Assembly: GCA_030848705.1 (NCBI GenBank)
Contig: CM061235.1
Span: 128,944,228 to 129,008,227 of the forward strand
Length of the DNA stretch: 64,000 nucleotides
Direction of reading: 5' to 3'
Source of the DNA: Heracleum sosnowskyi
Lineage: Eukaryota > Streptophyta > Magnoliopsida > Apiales > Apiaceae
Part shown: positions 34,796 through 48,140 of the stretch, piece after piece
How positions within the stretch are numbered: the stretch's first letter is position 1
Layout of the letters: every line of letters begins with the position of its first letter
Notes under the pieces: generated by a model
The model's input: only the letters and a program-made list of their open reading frames with translations
The model's database searches: none
Told to the model about the DNA's origin: nothing
Program-made: the position numbers and the translations under genes

Positions 34796-37126
34796 GAGAC
34801 GTTGGGATTTAAAGAACAGACACATATAGTCAGTTTTGCTATAAAAAAAATAGAAATACAATTTAGATTATATAAAAGAAGCTGGATAAAAACAATACAA
34901 GATTAATAATCAACAATGAGATCTTATTAATATTAATATTACAAATATTACACAACTCTATAATACATCAATTTACAAAAAGTGATTTAATTTCACAAAC
35001 AAAAATGACTATCCAAAAAATTATGGGCAATATACCATTACAGAAATGAAAAAGTCTAACAAACTTTTGCAGGGTCCTCAATTGAGTAGGCGTGGGTGAA
35101 AGCAACAAAGACATCCAAAGTTGACGAAATTCTAGAGTCCAGACTCGAACCCATCTTTTTCAACTAAATCAATCTTCAGTAACCCAAAACCCCAATTACC
35201 CACTTATATACCACTAATTTCTAATAAGCTTCTTGGCTATGAAATTGTTGTTGCTTCTACAAATTTATACAAAATTTAAGAGCAAAAGTACAAGATAGCT
35301 CTGTTCCCTAACCTCTTTAATGAACTGTGCAGGTTCCCTAGTTCCCTAGTACGGCATTTTACCAACATTCAGGAAAACTCTCCACCAAAGGTTGTTATGA
35401 GATTTGTTGTAGGCATAGTCACCAATGACACCATAATAAGCCAGATAATAGCATATTAGAAAATACCTGTAAAGAAGAGAAGAAAACAGATTAGAGACAA
35501 AATTTGGGTTAGTGGGGGTATTGCCTCTGAAGCCACATCAAATTGTTATCATACTTTTTAAAAATGATCAGGGAATCAATTGATACGCACATTGAAGAAT
35601 ATATATAGCTTAAATTAGATCAACTTTCAAATTTAGATTCTTGTATCAGACTTGGATTTGATCACACTGACATACACTAAGATTCTGTACAAAGATTCTT
35701 GACACTCTTCTAGCTTCTCCATTGCAGCTCCTAACTCCATCTCCTGAGATAAAATAGTTTTTCTTTGCTTTAGCTAGTAACCCATGAAATTCCAGAAGGT
35801 CATGATCATTTATGATTTGTACAAATTTTGAACATATTATACTGTTAGCAGAGAAGGTTATAGAGTTTTCTAAAGCTTCTATACAGTATCCAGCAGAATA
35901 ACCTTAAAAAAATATATAAGCATTATATCAAACACTTAAAGTGCATCAACCTCAGATAATTACTCATTCCTCAAACACCTACACACATCCTTAAGGTGGA
36001 GTACTACAGAACATATATGTATATAGATTAAAACCCCTTATTTTAAGCAATAAGTTACTTGAAAGGTTTTACAACTGATGAGATTTATTTGCATTTCAAT
36101 TCCTGATGATCAGAATATTTGATCCTGACAAGTTTATCAAACTCAATCTCTTCAATACCTTTCAAGCTTCTTCCATCTTCATCATCACTTCGTAATTATC
36201 ATTATCGAATAGAGTTTCTGCATTTTCTTACCAGTTGACCACCGCTTATTTTTGCCTCCACTTCAGTCTCTCATTTGCATTTGCAACTACAATCTCATTA
36301 TCACAATTCACTCTATACTCATTTCCACGATCTATGTTGATCTCATTTTCAACTTTCCTCTCAGGATCACTTTCAGTTATACTGTCTTCCTCATTGCCTA
36401 CATTATCTCCTACTTACCATTCATAATCTTTCTTCTAACATTTAATAGTTCTTAATCGCTGTCTGATATATTATTAAGAGTAGCGACCATGCTGTATTGC
36501 CCATTGCTATCAGAATTTTTTGTTTTTCAACTTATGCTTACTACAAATCTTAAATGTCTTCTCTCTCCTACATCTAGATATATATAATCATGTTCATTAC
36601 ATCTGCATCATTCTGTAATCGTACACAAGCCACATAGAACCATGCCTAAAGTACATCCCTGTTATTACTTCATTATCTATGTATTTTTTAACCAACTTCA
36701 AAAAGTCAGATTAATAGCCAAGTAGATCAACATCCTAATTTCTACATTCTGCAACTTTACCTACAACATATATGGGTATAAGGATTATGCATATATTTAC
36801 TGTCAGTATGTATATTTAATTATATTTTATTAGGCCTCATACACATTCTTTTAAATGTACTTATATTGATTAGCCAATGAGAAAAGATAACAAAAACTAA
36901 GCACCACACAAGAGTGAATTATATATATAAAATATAATTTTTACAAACTAATCATATGCTGGTTAGAGAACTCCATTTGTTTTGCACAAAACTATAAAAA
37001 TCGATAAACTGTTGCCCAACAACCCTAGAAATAGAAAGCCGAATGATCAGTTGATAAACGAAAAATGAACATACCTTCTGAACCTTAATGTATAGGATAC
37101 ATATGAAAAATAGGGCAAAAGAAGTA
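34796..37126. other. Mostly non-coding stretch with possible captured exons
   Basis: On the minus strand two short coding-like pieces occur. One around 35466-35345 reads YYGVIGDYAYNKSHNN then WWRVFLNVGKMPY and a stop; the other around 35170-35065 reads DSRISSTLDVFVAFTHAYS and ends in TAG. I do not recognise either, and their link to the methyltransferase exons is unproven. The rest is AT-rich with no signal. Confidence 0.3.
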
Positions 37127-37440
37127 AAGGAAGTTTTATGCTTCTATTTGCTTCCCTATTTCTCATTCCTCCACCTGCATCCATGGTATCAAGAACATGG
37201 AGCATATACAACATATCTCCATATGCTCCTAAATGTACTGGAAAATTTATAAATAAACAAAAGAAATAAGGTAAATATTAGGTGCAGATGAAGATGCAAT
37301 TGGATGAGGATGAAGGAATATGCAAGTCGCAGCCCAGTTAAATGACCCATAAAGTTGTTAAATCCTCTTGACTAATCATGCATATGATGCTACTTAATTA
37401 GCATGAATTAGATTTTGATGCTCTAAAGCTAAAGTGAAAC

Positions 37441-37478
<38 letters not shown>

Positions 37479-39163
37479 TACACAAATAGTGGAAGCAAAT
37501 TGTCAGAAATCACCTTCCAGTTCATCAAAACTGCTCGCCGACTTCGAACCAAATCTCCGTACCCTATGACACTATTGATGCTTCCAAGAAAAGTCTCAAA
37601 AAGATGATCTAAAAGAGGCTCGTCTTCACTTTTTGGAGATGAAGATTTGAAACTTTCCATCAGCAACCCTAAAGATACAGTAGAAGAGACGGATGCTATT
37701 GCTTTCAAGATATAACATAATGCCTCAAATGCTCCTATGCAAATTTCTGTTTCAGTCTGCTCCAAGAAATTGATTAAAATGTAAGTGAAAGAAGCAGAGG
37801 AAGTACTTGGAGGGAGACTAGAAGACAGAATAAACCTTTTAGTTCTCCAATATAATATGTAATTAACTTCCTCCATTAAAATGCTTATCTTAAGCAATCT
37901 CAGCTGATTTACGAGCTATTGTAATGGCTGATATGAGTTGAGGAATGATAATTTCTTTTAAGAAAAACATACCTCTGAATTACATACTGCAGACTGAATA
38001 ATGTTCCAAGAGATTTCCCAGAGATATGTAAAAGCTGAGTCAAGTGTGTCTTCACTTCCAAGCTTGGCAACACATGATGCGAGTATGTGACAGATGCAAT
38101 AGACTTCACACATATTATCTGGTCATGGATATGCATTAATACACTTAATCAAAATTGATTGTATCAACACAAGAAACGATAATCAACTATAGTATGAAGC
38201 ACTGTATACATATATTATGTATTTCAGCAGACTTCTGAAAAAAAGATGATAATGAAGAGAGACTCGTTACAGAACGAATGAATGACAACCAATGTTGCAA
38301 AGCAAAGGAATCAAGTTTGGACATGGTATGCATGTTTTAGGTAAATAAAATTGAAAGCACTTACAGGTCATCCAGTACTAACATTAAAGGTCACCTAGAA
38401 AAGTCTAAAACCAACGAAAATTTCTTGGAATTGTGCAACAAGTAATATGACTGATAATAATATAAATAAAAGCTACAATGCTTAAGGTTTGAGATTATTA
38501 CTTAGTTTTAATAACAATTAATGCTAATTGGTTTCCAATTTTTATAAATTGGTATACGCGAAATGTCACATCCAGTATGACTTGATTTCTTGATTTAATC
38601 ATCATTTTTTTATTTTTAGAATTTAATATACGCAAGATGTCACATTCAGTAAGATACAACCCCTATACAACCCTACACAGAGGTTCACAACAATGAAGTA
38701 TCCTAAAGGTTCATACAGTTTGCAATGTCTTGAATTCTGCTTGTATGCCATAAAACAGCTAATTATATTTCTATAACCCACAGGTGTCGTATGACCGCTT
38801 GTCAGGAACTCTAAACTGTTTATGCAGAAATGTAAATACTCTTCATCACTATCATACTCTTATGGTTTATTTGCTGCTTTTACCAAAAGAGCAAGCAAGA
38901 ACACTAGAGTCTGATTTTCCACAAGACAAATAATATAATTGGAATCATAACAGGATACAAAGGAAAACGATCAGGCAGCAGCATTTAACTTTAAGTAACT
39001 GCTAAGGTAATGTATGTGTGCTAAGTAATCAGCAAGAGAAAGCACAGTCCTGTTTTACCTCAAAAATAATTGCCCCAAGAGCAACCCACTTCGCTATTTT
39101 CCAGTTCTTTTCGAGAATTCTAGAAATCATGTCAAAGTCTCCAGTTTTGTCCCTTGGGATTTC
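37127..39163 (-). pseudogene. Captured exons of a SpoU/TARBP1-like RNA 2'-O-methyltransferase gene
   Basis: Minus-strand exon candidates with GT-AG ends: 39163-39059 (EIPRDKTGDFDMISRILEKNW...), 38118-37973 (CEVYCICHILASCVAKLG...), 37903-37482 (EEVNYILYWRTKRF...NFLEQTETEICIGAFEAL...RRAVLMNWK) and about 37237-37127 (GAYGDMLYMLHVLDTMDAGG). The text resembles the long helical-repeat region of plant TARBP1-like tRNA/rRNA methyltransferases; I recall this family but could not check. The methyltransferase domain itself is not present. Exons 2 and 3 join in frame, but others do not, so exons are missing or broken. The four pieces have no internal stops. Their position inside CACTA-like ends suggests transposon capture. 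Confidence 0.45.
37443..37477. repeat. (AT)n microsatellite in an intron
   Basis: About 17 AT units immediately downstream (minus strand) of the donor at 37481. Confidence 0.95.
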
Positions 39164-39684
39164 CTGTTACAGATTTCATAAATCTTACTAATAATATCTG
39201 TCTCTCTTAAAACAGAAAACATTAGTCATAAGGATACCTACTTCTTTCTAGCTCTTGTCAAAGAATATGAATGCCGCGACACCAGTTCTACTAGGATTAA
39301 CAAGAACATCAATAAAGAGTACTGCACTGACTTAAGGTACACAATAATACTTAAAATACATGCACTGACAATGCAATACAATTTGCACAGGTGATACTAC
39401 TTAGTACTTGCACCACCCCTAATTTTCCCCTCTGTATTCTCCCCTTTTTAACTAATTAAAATTCAATAAAATAAAACTATAAACTACTTTAGCCTGGGTG
39501 CGCCGTGCACATGCATCTACGACAAACGAAATTCAGTATTAGCAAAACTATTAATAGAACCAAATTGTAGCTAAAAAGATGCAATCAGTCCACAATGACT
39601 CCACCAATGTGTTTATACATCTCCGCACAAACACAAATACATCACCAATGTTTTTATACAACATAATAACACAAACATACATAC

Positions 39685-39727
39685 CAGCAAAGAAGCCCTT
39701 GTTTCCAAGAACCCTAAATTGATCCAT
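39685..39727 (-). other. Possible first exon, 43 bases
   Basis: ATG at 39727 opens MDQFRVLGNKGFFA and runs to a consensus donor G|GTATGT. Phase 1 does not fit the exon at 39163, so either an exon is missing or this belongs to another transcript. Purine-rich untranslated-like sequence lies upstream. Confidence 0.3.
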
Positions 39728-40258
39728 AGAACAGAGAAGCTATCAAGAAATAGCACCCGAAAAGTGAAATTGAGAAATATTCGTATTAGCGGAATGAAAT
39801 TGAGAGTGTATTTGAGTTGTAGCAGCCGTGAGTGTGGAGGTGGATGAGTTGTGCGTAGCAGTGGATTAAGGATTCAGTTCAATTGGGGAAGACCGAGAGA
39901 TGAGCGGGCAAGAGTATACGTCATTAGTCAAATTAAAACCGAAGAATTTTTATATTACAAAAATATTTATATTTTATTAATATTATATAATATTTTAAAA
40001 TGTTGAAAAATTAAATAGATAAATGTGTAATTTTGTCGTAATATTCATAATATATATTTTTATCACATTTTTTCCAAAATTAAATCAATAAATTTCAAAT
40101 ATTAAACAAAAAAATGAAATTAAAATATTATATTTTTAATAAAGTTTGTAAATGATAATATTGTACATTATATCAGATTCTATAATTTGTGAAAAGAAAT
40201 TAAAATTTAATTATGCGATTGTATAATATGATTTCCCTCGATTCTCTATATAAGATAA

Positions 40259-42305
40259 CTAGCGTAAAAGTCCGTGCGAGGCACGGGCATTGCGATAATT
40301 TCTCGCACGAAATTGTTTATATATTGAAATAATTTTGTAATTTAAAATTCGAAAAAGGATAATATTTCGATTTTATCTCATATTTTAATAGTATTTTTGT
40401 AATATGGCATACCAATTACATTAACCAGATATTCTATAACTTGATTAAATTTTATAAAATTTTGATAAATATCCATACCATAATAATCACATGATTACAT
40501 TTAATTGATAAAATATTAATATGATTTTCGATGATGTGATAGGAATTTTATCAAATTGAACCTTTGAGTATATAATAATATGGTTTTTGATGACATAACT
40601 TTAGCAAATTGAACATTTCAGTATAAAATAAATAAATATTTTTGAAAATTGTCAATATATAACATAGACAATGTGATTTTAACTTAGTTAGAGTGCATTT
40701 ATAAAAAATCGATATATACATAAGGCGAAAACATATTATGAAACTATTAATATTATATGAAAGTCGTCCTTGCGGTGTATAGCTCATTTTTTTATATATT
40801 ATATACATATTTTTACATTTTTAAACTCAAATGTTTAGTTTTAGTCTAAAATTTATTACACAATATCAAAATTCTATTTTAAAATTTTGGTAAATCAAAA
40901 CAGTTTTTATCTTATAATATGATTTATTTTTTAACTCAACTTGAACTTTTACAAATATTTTTATCAATTTAAATTATGATTAGACGGCCCTTAACAATCA
41001 TATATTATGTTGATTATTTGATCAATTTAGTATACTATTTAAAATTCATATTACCATACTTTGAGTTATAGTCTAATTGGTCATTGCGAATTATTATTAC
41101 AATTTTGTAATATTTATAATTAAAAAACATATATTTTTTCATTTTATATTGAATATTAATTATGTTATTTTTTATATATACAGCATAAATCCTATTTTTG
41201 GAGTTCTCATTCTTTTAAACATAAATTCAATTATTTTAGTTTCTTTTAATATATATGTTTTTAGATCAATCACACTTTTAAATCGCCGAAAGTCTAAATA
41301 GTTGGTCGACCAAAAATCTCTAATATGACTCGCGTATTTAAAATTTTATATACATAAAAATTATGCCAGACAATCATTTATTATGTATAATTTTATAAAC
41401 AAAATTAAATATTTCTTAAAAAAATCTTATTTTTTTATTTCAATAGTTTAATATCTACACAAAGGAGAATGTAAATAAATTCATATTTTTTTAGGAAGCG
41501 ATTACATTTATGTAAAATTTTATATTATTTAAAATTTTATTTTTTATATCAATCATTTAAAATGACAAAAGAGAAATATAGAGTATACTCAATCCATTAC
41601 AAAAAATTGGAATATATAATATGCAACATTCTATAAATAATATAAACCAACGTTTTATTTACTCAAGAGTAAAAATAAAAAAAATGGTAGAAGAGGAGAA
41701 AATGTGATTTATCTAAAAATATTTTTAAAGAAAACTCAAAATAACGTATAGTATAGTGGTTATGGTATGAGTTTGATTAGAGAAGGTTAGTGGTTCGATT
41801 TTCAACACTAACATAATTTCATCTACTCTTTGTATAAATATAAAACTGAAGGTGTTTTTTGTAATTTTTTAACATATAGAAGCAAAATCGTAAATTCATA
41901 GGTATTAAAATGATATATATCAATCATTTGACAAAAAAGAATTGTAGATAATGCTCAATCGATAAAAATAATTTTTGTAAATATATATTGTGCAATATTA
42001 TAGAAATAATATAAATCAATATTTATTTACAATATAATAAAAAAATGGGAGAATATGTGGTTTATCTATTAAGATTTTGAAAGTAAACTCAAAACAAACA
42101 AAGTGTAGCACAATGATTGTGGTGTAAGTTTGAGTGTACAAGGTCACAGGTTCAATTCTCAAGACTAACATATTTAATTTATTTTTTGCATAAACATTAA
42201 ATGGGTGGCATTTTTGTAATTTTTCAAAAAACAGGGGCAAAATCGTAACTTCACAGGCATTAAAGTGGCACTGTTTGCCCTTGTGTTGTGGTTTAATATA
42301 TAGTA
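40259..42305 (-). mobile_element. Helitron-like element with tRNA-like segments
   Basis: The 3' end on the minus strand is hairpin GCCCGTGCCTCGCACGGAC then TTTTACGCTAG and T, a textbook Helitron terminus. Two diverged copies of a roughly 280-base block (41640-41940 and 41990-42270) each contain a tRNA-like segment and end near TTTGCCCTTGTGTTG. The body at 40345-40990 recurs at 42325-42910, so copies are nested or tandem. No coding capacity. Confidence 0.6.
41745..41810 (+). repeat. tRNA-like segment (pol III A and B boxes)
   Basis: TAGTATAGTGG and GGTTCGATTTT, 33 bases apart. No tRNA cloverleaf is convincing; it looks tRNA-derived. Confidence 0.4.
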
Positions 42306-42324
42306 ATTAAAAAGTATAAGATTT

Positions 42325-42910
42325 TGATTTTATATTATATTTTATAGTACTCTATAATATGGCATTTCAACTACATCAACGTAATATTTTATAACTTGAT
42401 TAGATTTCATAAAAATTTGATAAATATTCATATGATAATAATCGCATGATCACTTTTAATTGCTAAAATATTAACATGGTTTTCAATAACGTGATATGAA
42501 CTTTATCAAAATAATTATTTAAGTATAAAATAAATAAATATTTTAGCAAAACTGTCGATATATGACGTAGGCGATGTGATTTTGACATTGTTTGATTTTA
42601 TTTGTAAAAAATCAATATATACGTAAGGCTGAGACATATTATCAAATGTATTAATATTATGTTAAATTCATATATGCGGTGTCTCGCTCATTTTTTCATA
42701 TATTTTTGTACATATTCATACATTTTTAAACTCAAATATTTAGTTTTAATCTAATGTTTATTACACAGTATTGAAGTTCTATTTTAAAATTTTGGTAAAT
42801 TGAAACATTTTTTTCTTATAATTTTGAGTTATTTTTTAACTTATCTTTAAATTTTCACAATTATTTTGATCAATTTAAATTATGATTAGACGGCATTAAT
42901 GACATGTGCA
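42325..42910 (-). repeat. Second copy of Helitron body (matches 40345-40990)
   Basis: Collinear with point changes and small gaps: AATATGGCAT, ATAACTTGATTA, GATAAATAT.CATA and ATTTTAAAATTTTGGTAAAT occur in the same order in both. It lacks its own terminal hairpin. Confidence 0.7.
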
Positions 42911-43258
42911 TCTTCATGATATCTAAGATCAAATTTTTTGATTCCATCATAGATTGATCCTAGCATATGTTTTTACTCAACCATTATATAGTATATCTAT
43001 CAATTTACTATATTATATAAGAACTAGCTTTATAGCCCGTGCGAGGCACGGGCATGTTCTTGAATATTGCGTAAATTTCTTTAATTTCAACGTATTTTAT
43101 GAGTTACAGATATATTGATATGAGATAATTATAATATAGATTAAAATGTCATTTTGAAATTTGAGAGTATAATTATCATTTCGCATTGAATAAATTGACT
43201 CATTGAAATTTTTAGTTCATTGAAAAATTATTGCATTCTCCACCCCATCCTGAAATCT

Positions 43259-44155
43259 CACCCCCCCCCCCCCCTCTCTCATGCCCCCTCCTACGGTGGT
43301 GGCTGCTTTCTATTTTCGACATCACTCTTTGGAGACCTCTCACTTATCCTTCTTATCCTTCTTTTACTATCTCTTTGAATTTTATTTTCTTTCTCTCCTT
43401 CTCCTCCACCTTTTCTTCTCAACTTTTGTTTAGGATCTGTATTTTGATCGCTCTCTCTCCCCTTTCGTGCCCCCTCCAATGGTGGTTGCCTTCTATTTTC
43501 GGTGTCACTCTCTAGAGACCCCTATCTCCTGTGATGATCATCGGGAAGACATAATATATTACAACACATTTACTGAAATGCATGTTATGTTTCGTTTATT
43601 TAGGGTGCGTCATTATTGTTTACTCAAATGCATTCTTTGACGGTTTAGTTTGTGTTTATTTAGAGTGTGTATTATGTGTTTGATGGAATGCTTGAACCAA
43701 ATTTGTAGGCTTTGTGCATGTAAATGCACTTGGAGTTGGTCTGCTCATTAAAGTAAATATTTGTCATGGGTTGTTGTTTGAGCTGGCAGTGACAAATTGT
43801 TCTTTGTCGATATTGTCGAGTTTGTACTTTTTTTGGGGTTAATTTATTTATGTTATTTGCCTCTCTCTCATGCCTCCTCCTATGGTGGTGGTTGCCTTCT
43901 ATTTTCGGTGTCACTCTTTGGAGACCCCTCTCTTATCCTTCTTATCCCTCTTTTACTGTCTCTTTGGCTTTTTCTTTCCTTTTTCCCCGTCTCATCCACT
44001 TTTTTCTTCTCAACTTTTGTTTTGGATCTGTTTTTTGATCTCTCTCTCTCCCCTTTCATGCCCCTCCTACGATGGTTGCCTTCTATTTTCGACGTCACTC
44101 TCTGGAGACCTCTCTCTTATTCTTCTTATCCCTCTTTTACTATCTCTTTGGTTGT
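43259..44155. repeat. GC-richer repeated unit, four copies, in a Helitron-like element
   Basis: The block CTCCTAYGGTGGTGGTTGCC, CTTCTATTTTCGGYGTCACT and CTYTGGAGACC, then a CTTATCC/CTTTTACTATCTCTTTG tract, occurs at about 43277, 43468, 43868 and 44056. A TTCTTCTCAACTTTTGTTT phrase follows two of them. A C-run of about 15 precedes the first. It gives overlapping open frames on both strands and may be a captured, amplified fragment. Confidence 0.75.
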
Positions 44156-44159
44156 ACAT

Positions 44160-45440
44160 TGAGGCAATTTGTTCACCGTTAAAAGACGATTATACCCTCA
44201 AAGTATAAAATGACTTTTCAACCATTTACTCTATTTACTTCATATTAATATCTTCGTTATTAATACATTTTAATGTCTTTAATCATTAATAACTAATACT
44301 CATTAACTATACTAATTATTTTGTAATCAATACATGCATGATAATGAGTTAAATATAATTATAGATATTAATTATCTAATCATTTAAGTATTAGTAGATA
44401 TATAAATATAATTATAAATTATAATATTTAATAATGATGGATTAATAAACGTGTTAATGATGATTAATGAATTAGATGTAATTAATACATGCATTCATTA
44501 TAAAATTATTATTATATAATAAACAGAGGTATTTTAGTAATTTTAGACAGAATAAATTGTCTCAAACAACCCCCGATAAATCAAATATACGATAGTTAAT
44601 ATTGACATCAATATGTGTTGTGAAGTTAACGATCCCGTAATTTGTTCAAGTGTTATGTTTATATACATAAAAATTTGATATTCGTAATCTCCATTTGAAT
44701 TTAAGTTCATTTAATTATAAATGTAATAATTTAAATATAATAGCAGACACGTTGAATGCAATAATTGTACAGTTGTGAATATATTTTATTTTATAAAACT
44801 ATAACTTATACCTCTCAAGAAGCCGCTAAACTGATTTGTGATAAGTTACTTGTTTCACCTTACAATTGCCACTTGACAAAAAATATTTAACATTTAATAC
44901 GTTTAAATATTTTATCATAGATATTCAAAAAATATAAACCGATATTAGTTTATATTTGATTTTGTCGTACGATGACAACTTCAACTTTCTTATAAAAAAA
45001 TTTAACACAAACTTTTTAATTAGTATACAAAGAGAAAACTCTTTTGCATTTTTCGGGTTCAACACTTTATATACTAATAGTGTATTTTTCTAAAAATGAT
45101 CAGTGTATAAAATTCATTTATTGAAGACGAGATTTATGATATATAATATCATAATAAAACTACAGTTTAAATTAATATTAGTAACTAAAATATCAAAAAT
45201 GCGTATATAATTATAAGTTGTTAATATCTTATAATGAAGCAGTAATAAAAGTTAAATAATGAATAAAATTCGTTTTACGCTTATTACATATAAGGATATA
45301 ATTGGAAAGGTATAAATATGTTGATAGTTTTAAATTTTCAAATAAATATTAAAAAAGAAAATAATAAGTGATAGTGACTATAGATGTCAACATTTGTCAC
45401 ACTATCACCGGTCATGATTCAGTTCTCATTAAGAACAATT
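44160..45440. other. AT-rich Helitron interior without features
   Basis: No open frame, known motif or repeat seen beyond general AT richness. Confidence 0.5.
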
Positions 45441-46053
45441 TTTTTTATCATCAATATACAATTGGTCGGGTAATTTAGTAATTTGATTTCATCAATATAA
45501 TATTGAAAGGGTAATTTAATAATTTAATATATATTGATAGTATATAGAATTTGTAATCTAATAGTCTATATAATCTGAGAAAATATATATACTTATTGCA
45601 AATAAACATGATTTAATATATAAAAATATTAATACAATTCTTTTTCTATGGACCAATTTCAATTTATAACATTTTGTATATCTATTTTGCATGAGTTTTT
45701 CTCTAATATGGTCAAATATATGATTTTAAGGCAATTATGAAAATAGTTTTTTTTTATCATCAATATACAATTGGTGGGGTAATTTAGTAATTTGATTTCA
45801 TAAATATAATATTAAAAGGGTAATTTAGTAATTTAATATATATTGATTGTATATAGAATTTTTAATCTAATAGTATATATAATTTGAGCAAATATACACT
45901 TATTACAAATAAACATGATTTACAATATAAAAATATTAATATAATTCTTTTTTCAATGGACCAATTTCAATTTATAACATTTTGTATATCTATTTTGCAC
46001 GAGTTTTTCTCTAATATGGTCAAATAAATGATTTTAAGGCACTTGTGAAAATA
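45441..46053. repeat. Tandem duplication, period 309 bp, two copies
   Basis: 45441-45746 and 45749-46053 run in parallel from TTTTATCATCAATATACAAT to GATTTTAAGGCA..T.TGAAA with few differences. Confidence 0.9.
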
Positions 46054-46160
46054 GATTATCTACCTTACCAAGTAGATTACAAGAAGAGACCAAAATAGAA
46101 TATAACATATTGAGTATTTGCACATATCAATAAAGAGTTTTATGATATAACCAAAATTGA

Positions 46161-46230
46161 TGTGTAGCATAGTGGTTAGAAGTGTTATCTCTATAATTTA
46201 GAGGTCAAGGGTTCGACTCCCATTAAGAAC
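46161..46230 (+). repeat. tRNA-like segment with perfect A and B boxes
   Basis: A box TAGCATAGTGG and B box GGTTCGACTCC both match pol III consensus, and a TCTCTAT...TAGAGG stem lies between. No acceptor stem pairs well, so it is a tRNA-derived repeat rather than a credible tRNA gene. Confidence 0.5.
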
Positions 46231-46324
46231 AACTTTTTTATCATTAATATAATAAGTATGGGTAATTTGGTAATTTCACGCCGATTAAATTGTCTCAAAC
46301 AACCCCCTAGTTGCTCTATATATA

Positions 46325-47106
46325 ACTAGCGTAACAGCCCGTGCAAGGCACGGGCCTGCATAGAGATGTCAATAATTTTTATCGTGAAAAAGTTGGTCGT
46401 GATCGATTTATTAGATGAAGGATTGTGTAGTCTTAAGTTTGAGAGCGTAAAATGAGAAGTATGATTCATGCATAGTGAGGAGTAAATAAGTAAATAATTT
46501 TTTTGACGAATAGTGTAATTACTTTGAATCACAAACGTAACTATGCCAAGGCTCTAAGACTTGTTTATAGTGACTATTATTGATTTTGAGAACAGATTGA
46601 AATAATGTAGAATTTGAAGCACGAATGTACTATTGTTCTTCTTGTGATTATAAGCAGGTTTACCTGTGTTTTGTGTGTCAGAGAAAGGATAGTTTGTATA
46701 TTGGTAATTTGCGTTAGAGAGCAGTTGTTAGATGTTTTTCGGGAATTGATTGGGTTTTTTTTTTTTGCAAATTAGGTTATGAATATGTTATATGCATGCA
46801 ATGTTATTGTAATATAATCGAACATGCATGAATGAGATAGAGGATTTTAAAAAGAAACTGAAGGCCGACACATCTTTGCACACCCTCACATCACCCAAGT
46901 TTGTGATAAACACCTTGGGAGATGAACACCTATTATAGTTTGGAGTATTCATGTCACCTATTTGTTTTTGGTTTTTTACTTGGGAACTGATTCTCCACTC
47001 CTCTCATGTGTTCATCTTTATATTAAATTATATTAACACACTTAGTAAATGCATTAAGAATGTGTTTGGAATATCGTTTTACAGTTACACATTTTAATCC
47101 AATTTA
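46325..47106 (-). mobile_element. Further Helitron 3' end and flanking sequence
   Basis: 46325-46355 reads ACTAGCGTAACAGCCCGTGC then AAGGCACGGGC, again hairpin plus CTAG and T on the minus strand. The 5' end was not located; the rest is AT-rich with no ORF. Confidence 0.5.
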
Positions 47107-47400
47107 TTACTATATATTAAACCTCAACACAAGGGCAAAAATTTCCAATTAAATGGTCGTCACAAAAATGTCACTCAAATATTATTATGCAAAAATATAT
47201 TAATAGTTGTTAGTACAAAGAAACAAACCTCCAACCTCCTTCTAAGATGTTCATGGGTTTAACCACTATTCTACATGCATGTTTAAGTTTACTTCAAAAA
47301 ATTTATTAGATAATCCACATCTTTCTTCTCTTATCTTATATTATTTTTACTTTGATGTTTAAATAAATAAAATATTGGTTTGTATTATTTATATAAATCG
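47107..47400 (+). repeat. Helitron 5'-end-type repeat, inverted relative to 61343-61666
   Basis: Starts TTACTATATATTAAACC then TCAACACAAGGGCAAAAATT. It matches in inverse orientation the block at 61343-61666 and the blocks in the 40-42-kb element, including an embedded minus-strand tRNA-like part (TAGAATAGTGGTTAAACCC). Confidence 0.7.
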
Positions 47401-47494
47401 GTTTTTCTTTTCATCTTTTCGTAATTTTGGTCAAAAATTTTATTTTCCGAACACCCCAACCGGTATCACGCCAGACCCTAGAGTGCAGGAAGAA

Positions 47495-47585
47495 TTCCCC
47501 ACGCTCCCATGAATCAAACCTTGAATGCTTTGGTCAATAACCAGTGCTCTCACCAACTCATCTACAGGCCCGGAGGCTTCTTTTT
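47495..47585 (-). repeat. tRNA-like segment
   Basis: The minus strand reads TAGATGAGTTGGTGAGAGCA and, further on, GGTTTGATTC, resembling A and B boxes with tRNA spacing. Degenerate. Confidence 0.35.
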
Positions 47586-47828
47586 GTAATTTTATATACC
47601 TATATATTCAATCACTGAATTTTATTACAGTTGTATGTTTTCGATTAAATATATATTAATTATGTTGTTTAAAATTCATACTTTTATATTATATATCTTT
47701 ATAATAATTATTCATACATAAAATATACTATTGAAATTCGACATAATATAATAAATATTGTATATGTTGTAGAGGATGTCGTCAAGGACCCACAAACCCT
47801 ATTTAGAATTTCATTTTATCAAAATGAT

Positions 47829-47920
47829 TATATGACTTACGAATCAATTTAATGTATTCTATAAAGTTCTATTATTATTATGAAAGATTATATGACATTA
47901 CGAATCAATTTAATGTATTC
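47829..47920 (+). repeat. Imperfect 40-base direct repeat at the left edge of copia F
   Basis: GATTATATGAC.TTACGAATC continuing AATTTAATGTATTC occurs at 47829-47867 and again at 47884-47920. The second copy runs straight into copia F sequence. Confidence 0.9.
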
Positions 47921-48133
47921 AAAAGGCTGAACATGAAGACAAACAACGTCTTCATAGTATTCATGTCAAAGAAAGGAGATTGGATGTTAGGATGAAGCAA
48001 GGAGTCAAATGGGATAAGGCAAGGGAGATGTTTGATATCCCTCAGAGAGGCACAAACAATGATGCTACTTTTCTGAAGCTGCTTGAGAAGATCAGAATTG
48101 TTAATCCAGACAACTCATTATATATAAAGGCAT
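47917..48133 (+). repeat. Filler: copy of a copia F ORF2 segment (58750-58966)
   Basis: About 215 bases matching ORF2 with two differences, from ATTCAAAAGGCTGAACATG to TATATAAAGGCAT. It is joined directly to LTR interior (TTCTCTTTTAATATT). Short shared bases occur at both joints. Confidence 0.9.
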
Positions 48134-48140
48134 ATTAAAT

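Larger units (their letters stand above)
43023..46320 (-). mobile_element. Helitron-like element, about 3.3 kb
   Basis: The 3' end on the minus strand is GCCCGTGCCTCGCACGGGC then TATAAAGCTAG and T. The 5' side lies near 46318, where GGGGGTTGTTTGAGACAATTT begins; a related phrase recurs near 44555-44575. It contains GC-richer repeated units at 43.2-44.2 kb and a 309-base tandem duplication. No Rep/helicase gene. Confidence 0.5.

Noticed and set aside
43231..44208. Overlapping open frames on both strands
   Set aside because: Produced by the repeated GC-richer unit; no conserved domain and frames differ between copies.
46161..46230. Functional tRNA gene
   Set aside because: A and B boxes are good, but no acceptor stem pairs and the segment belongs to a repeat family.
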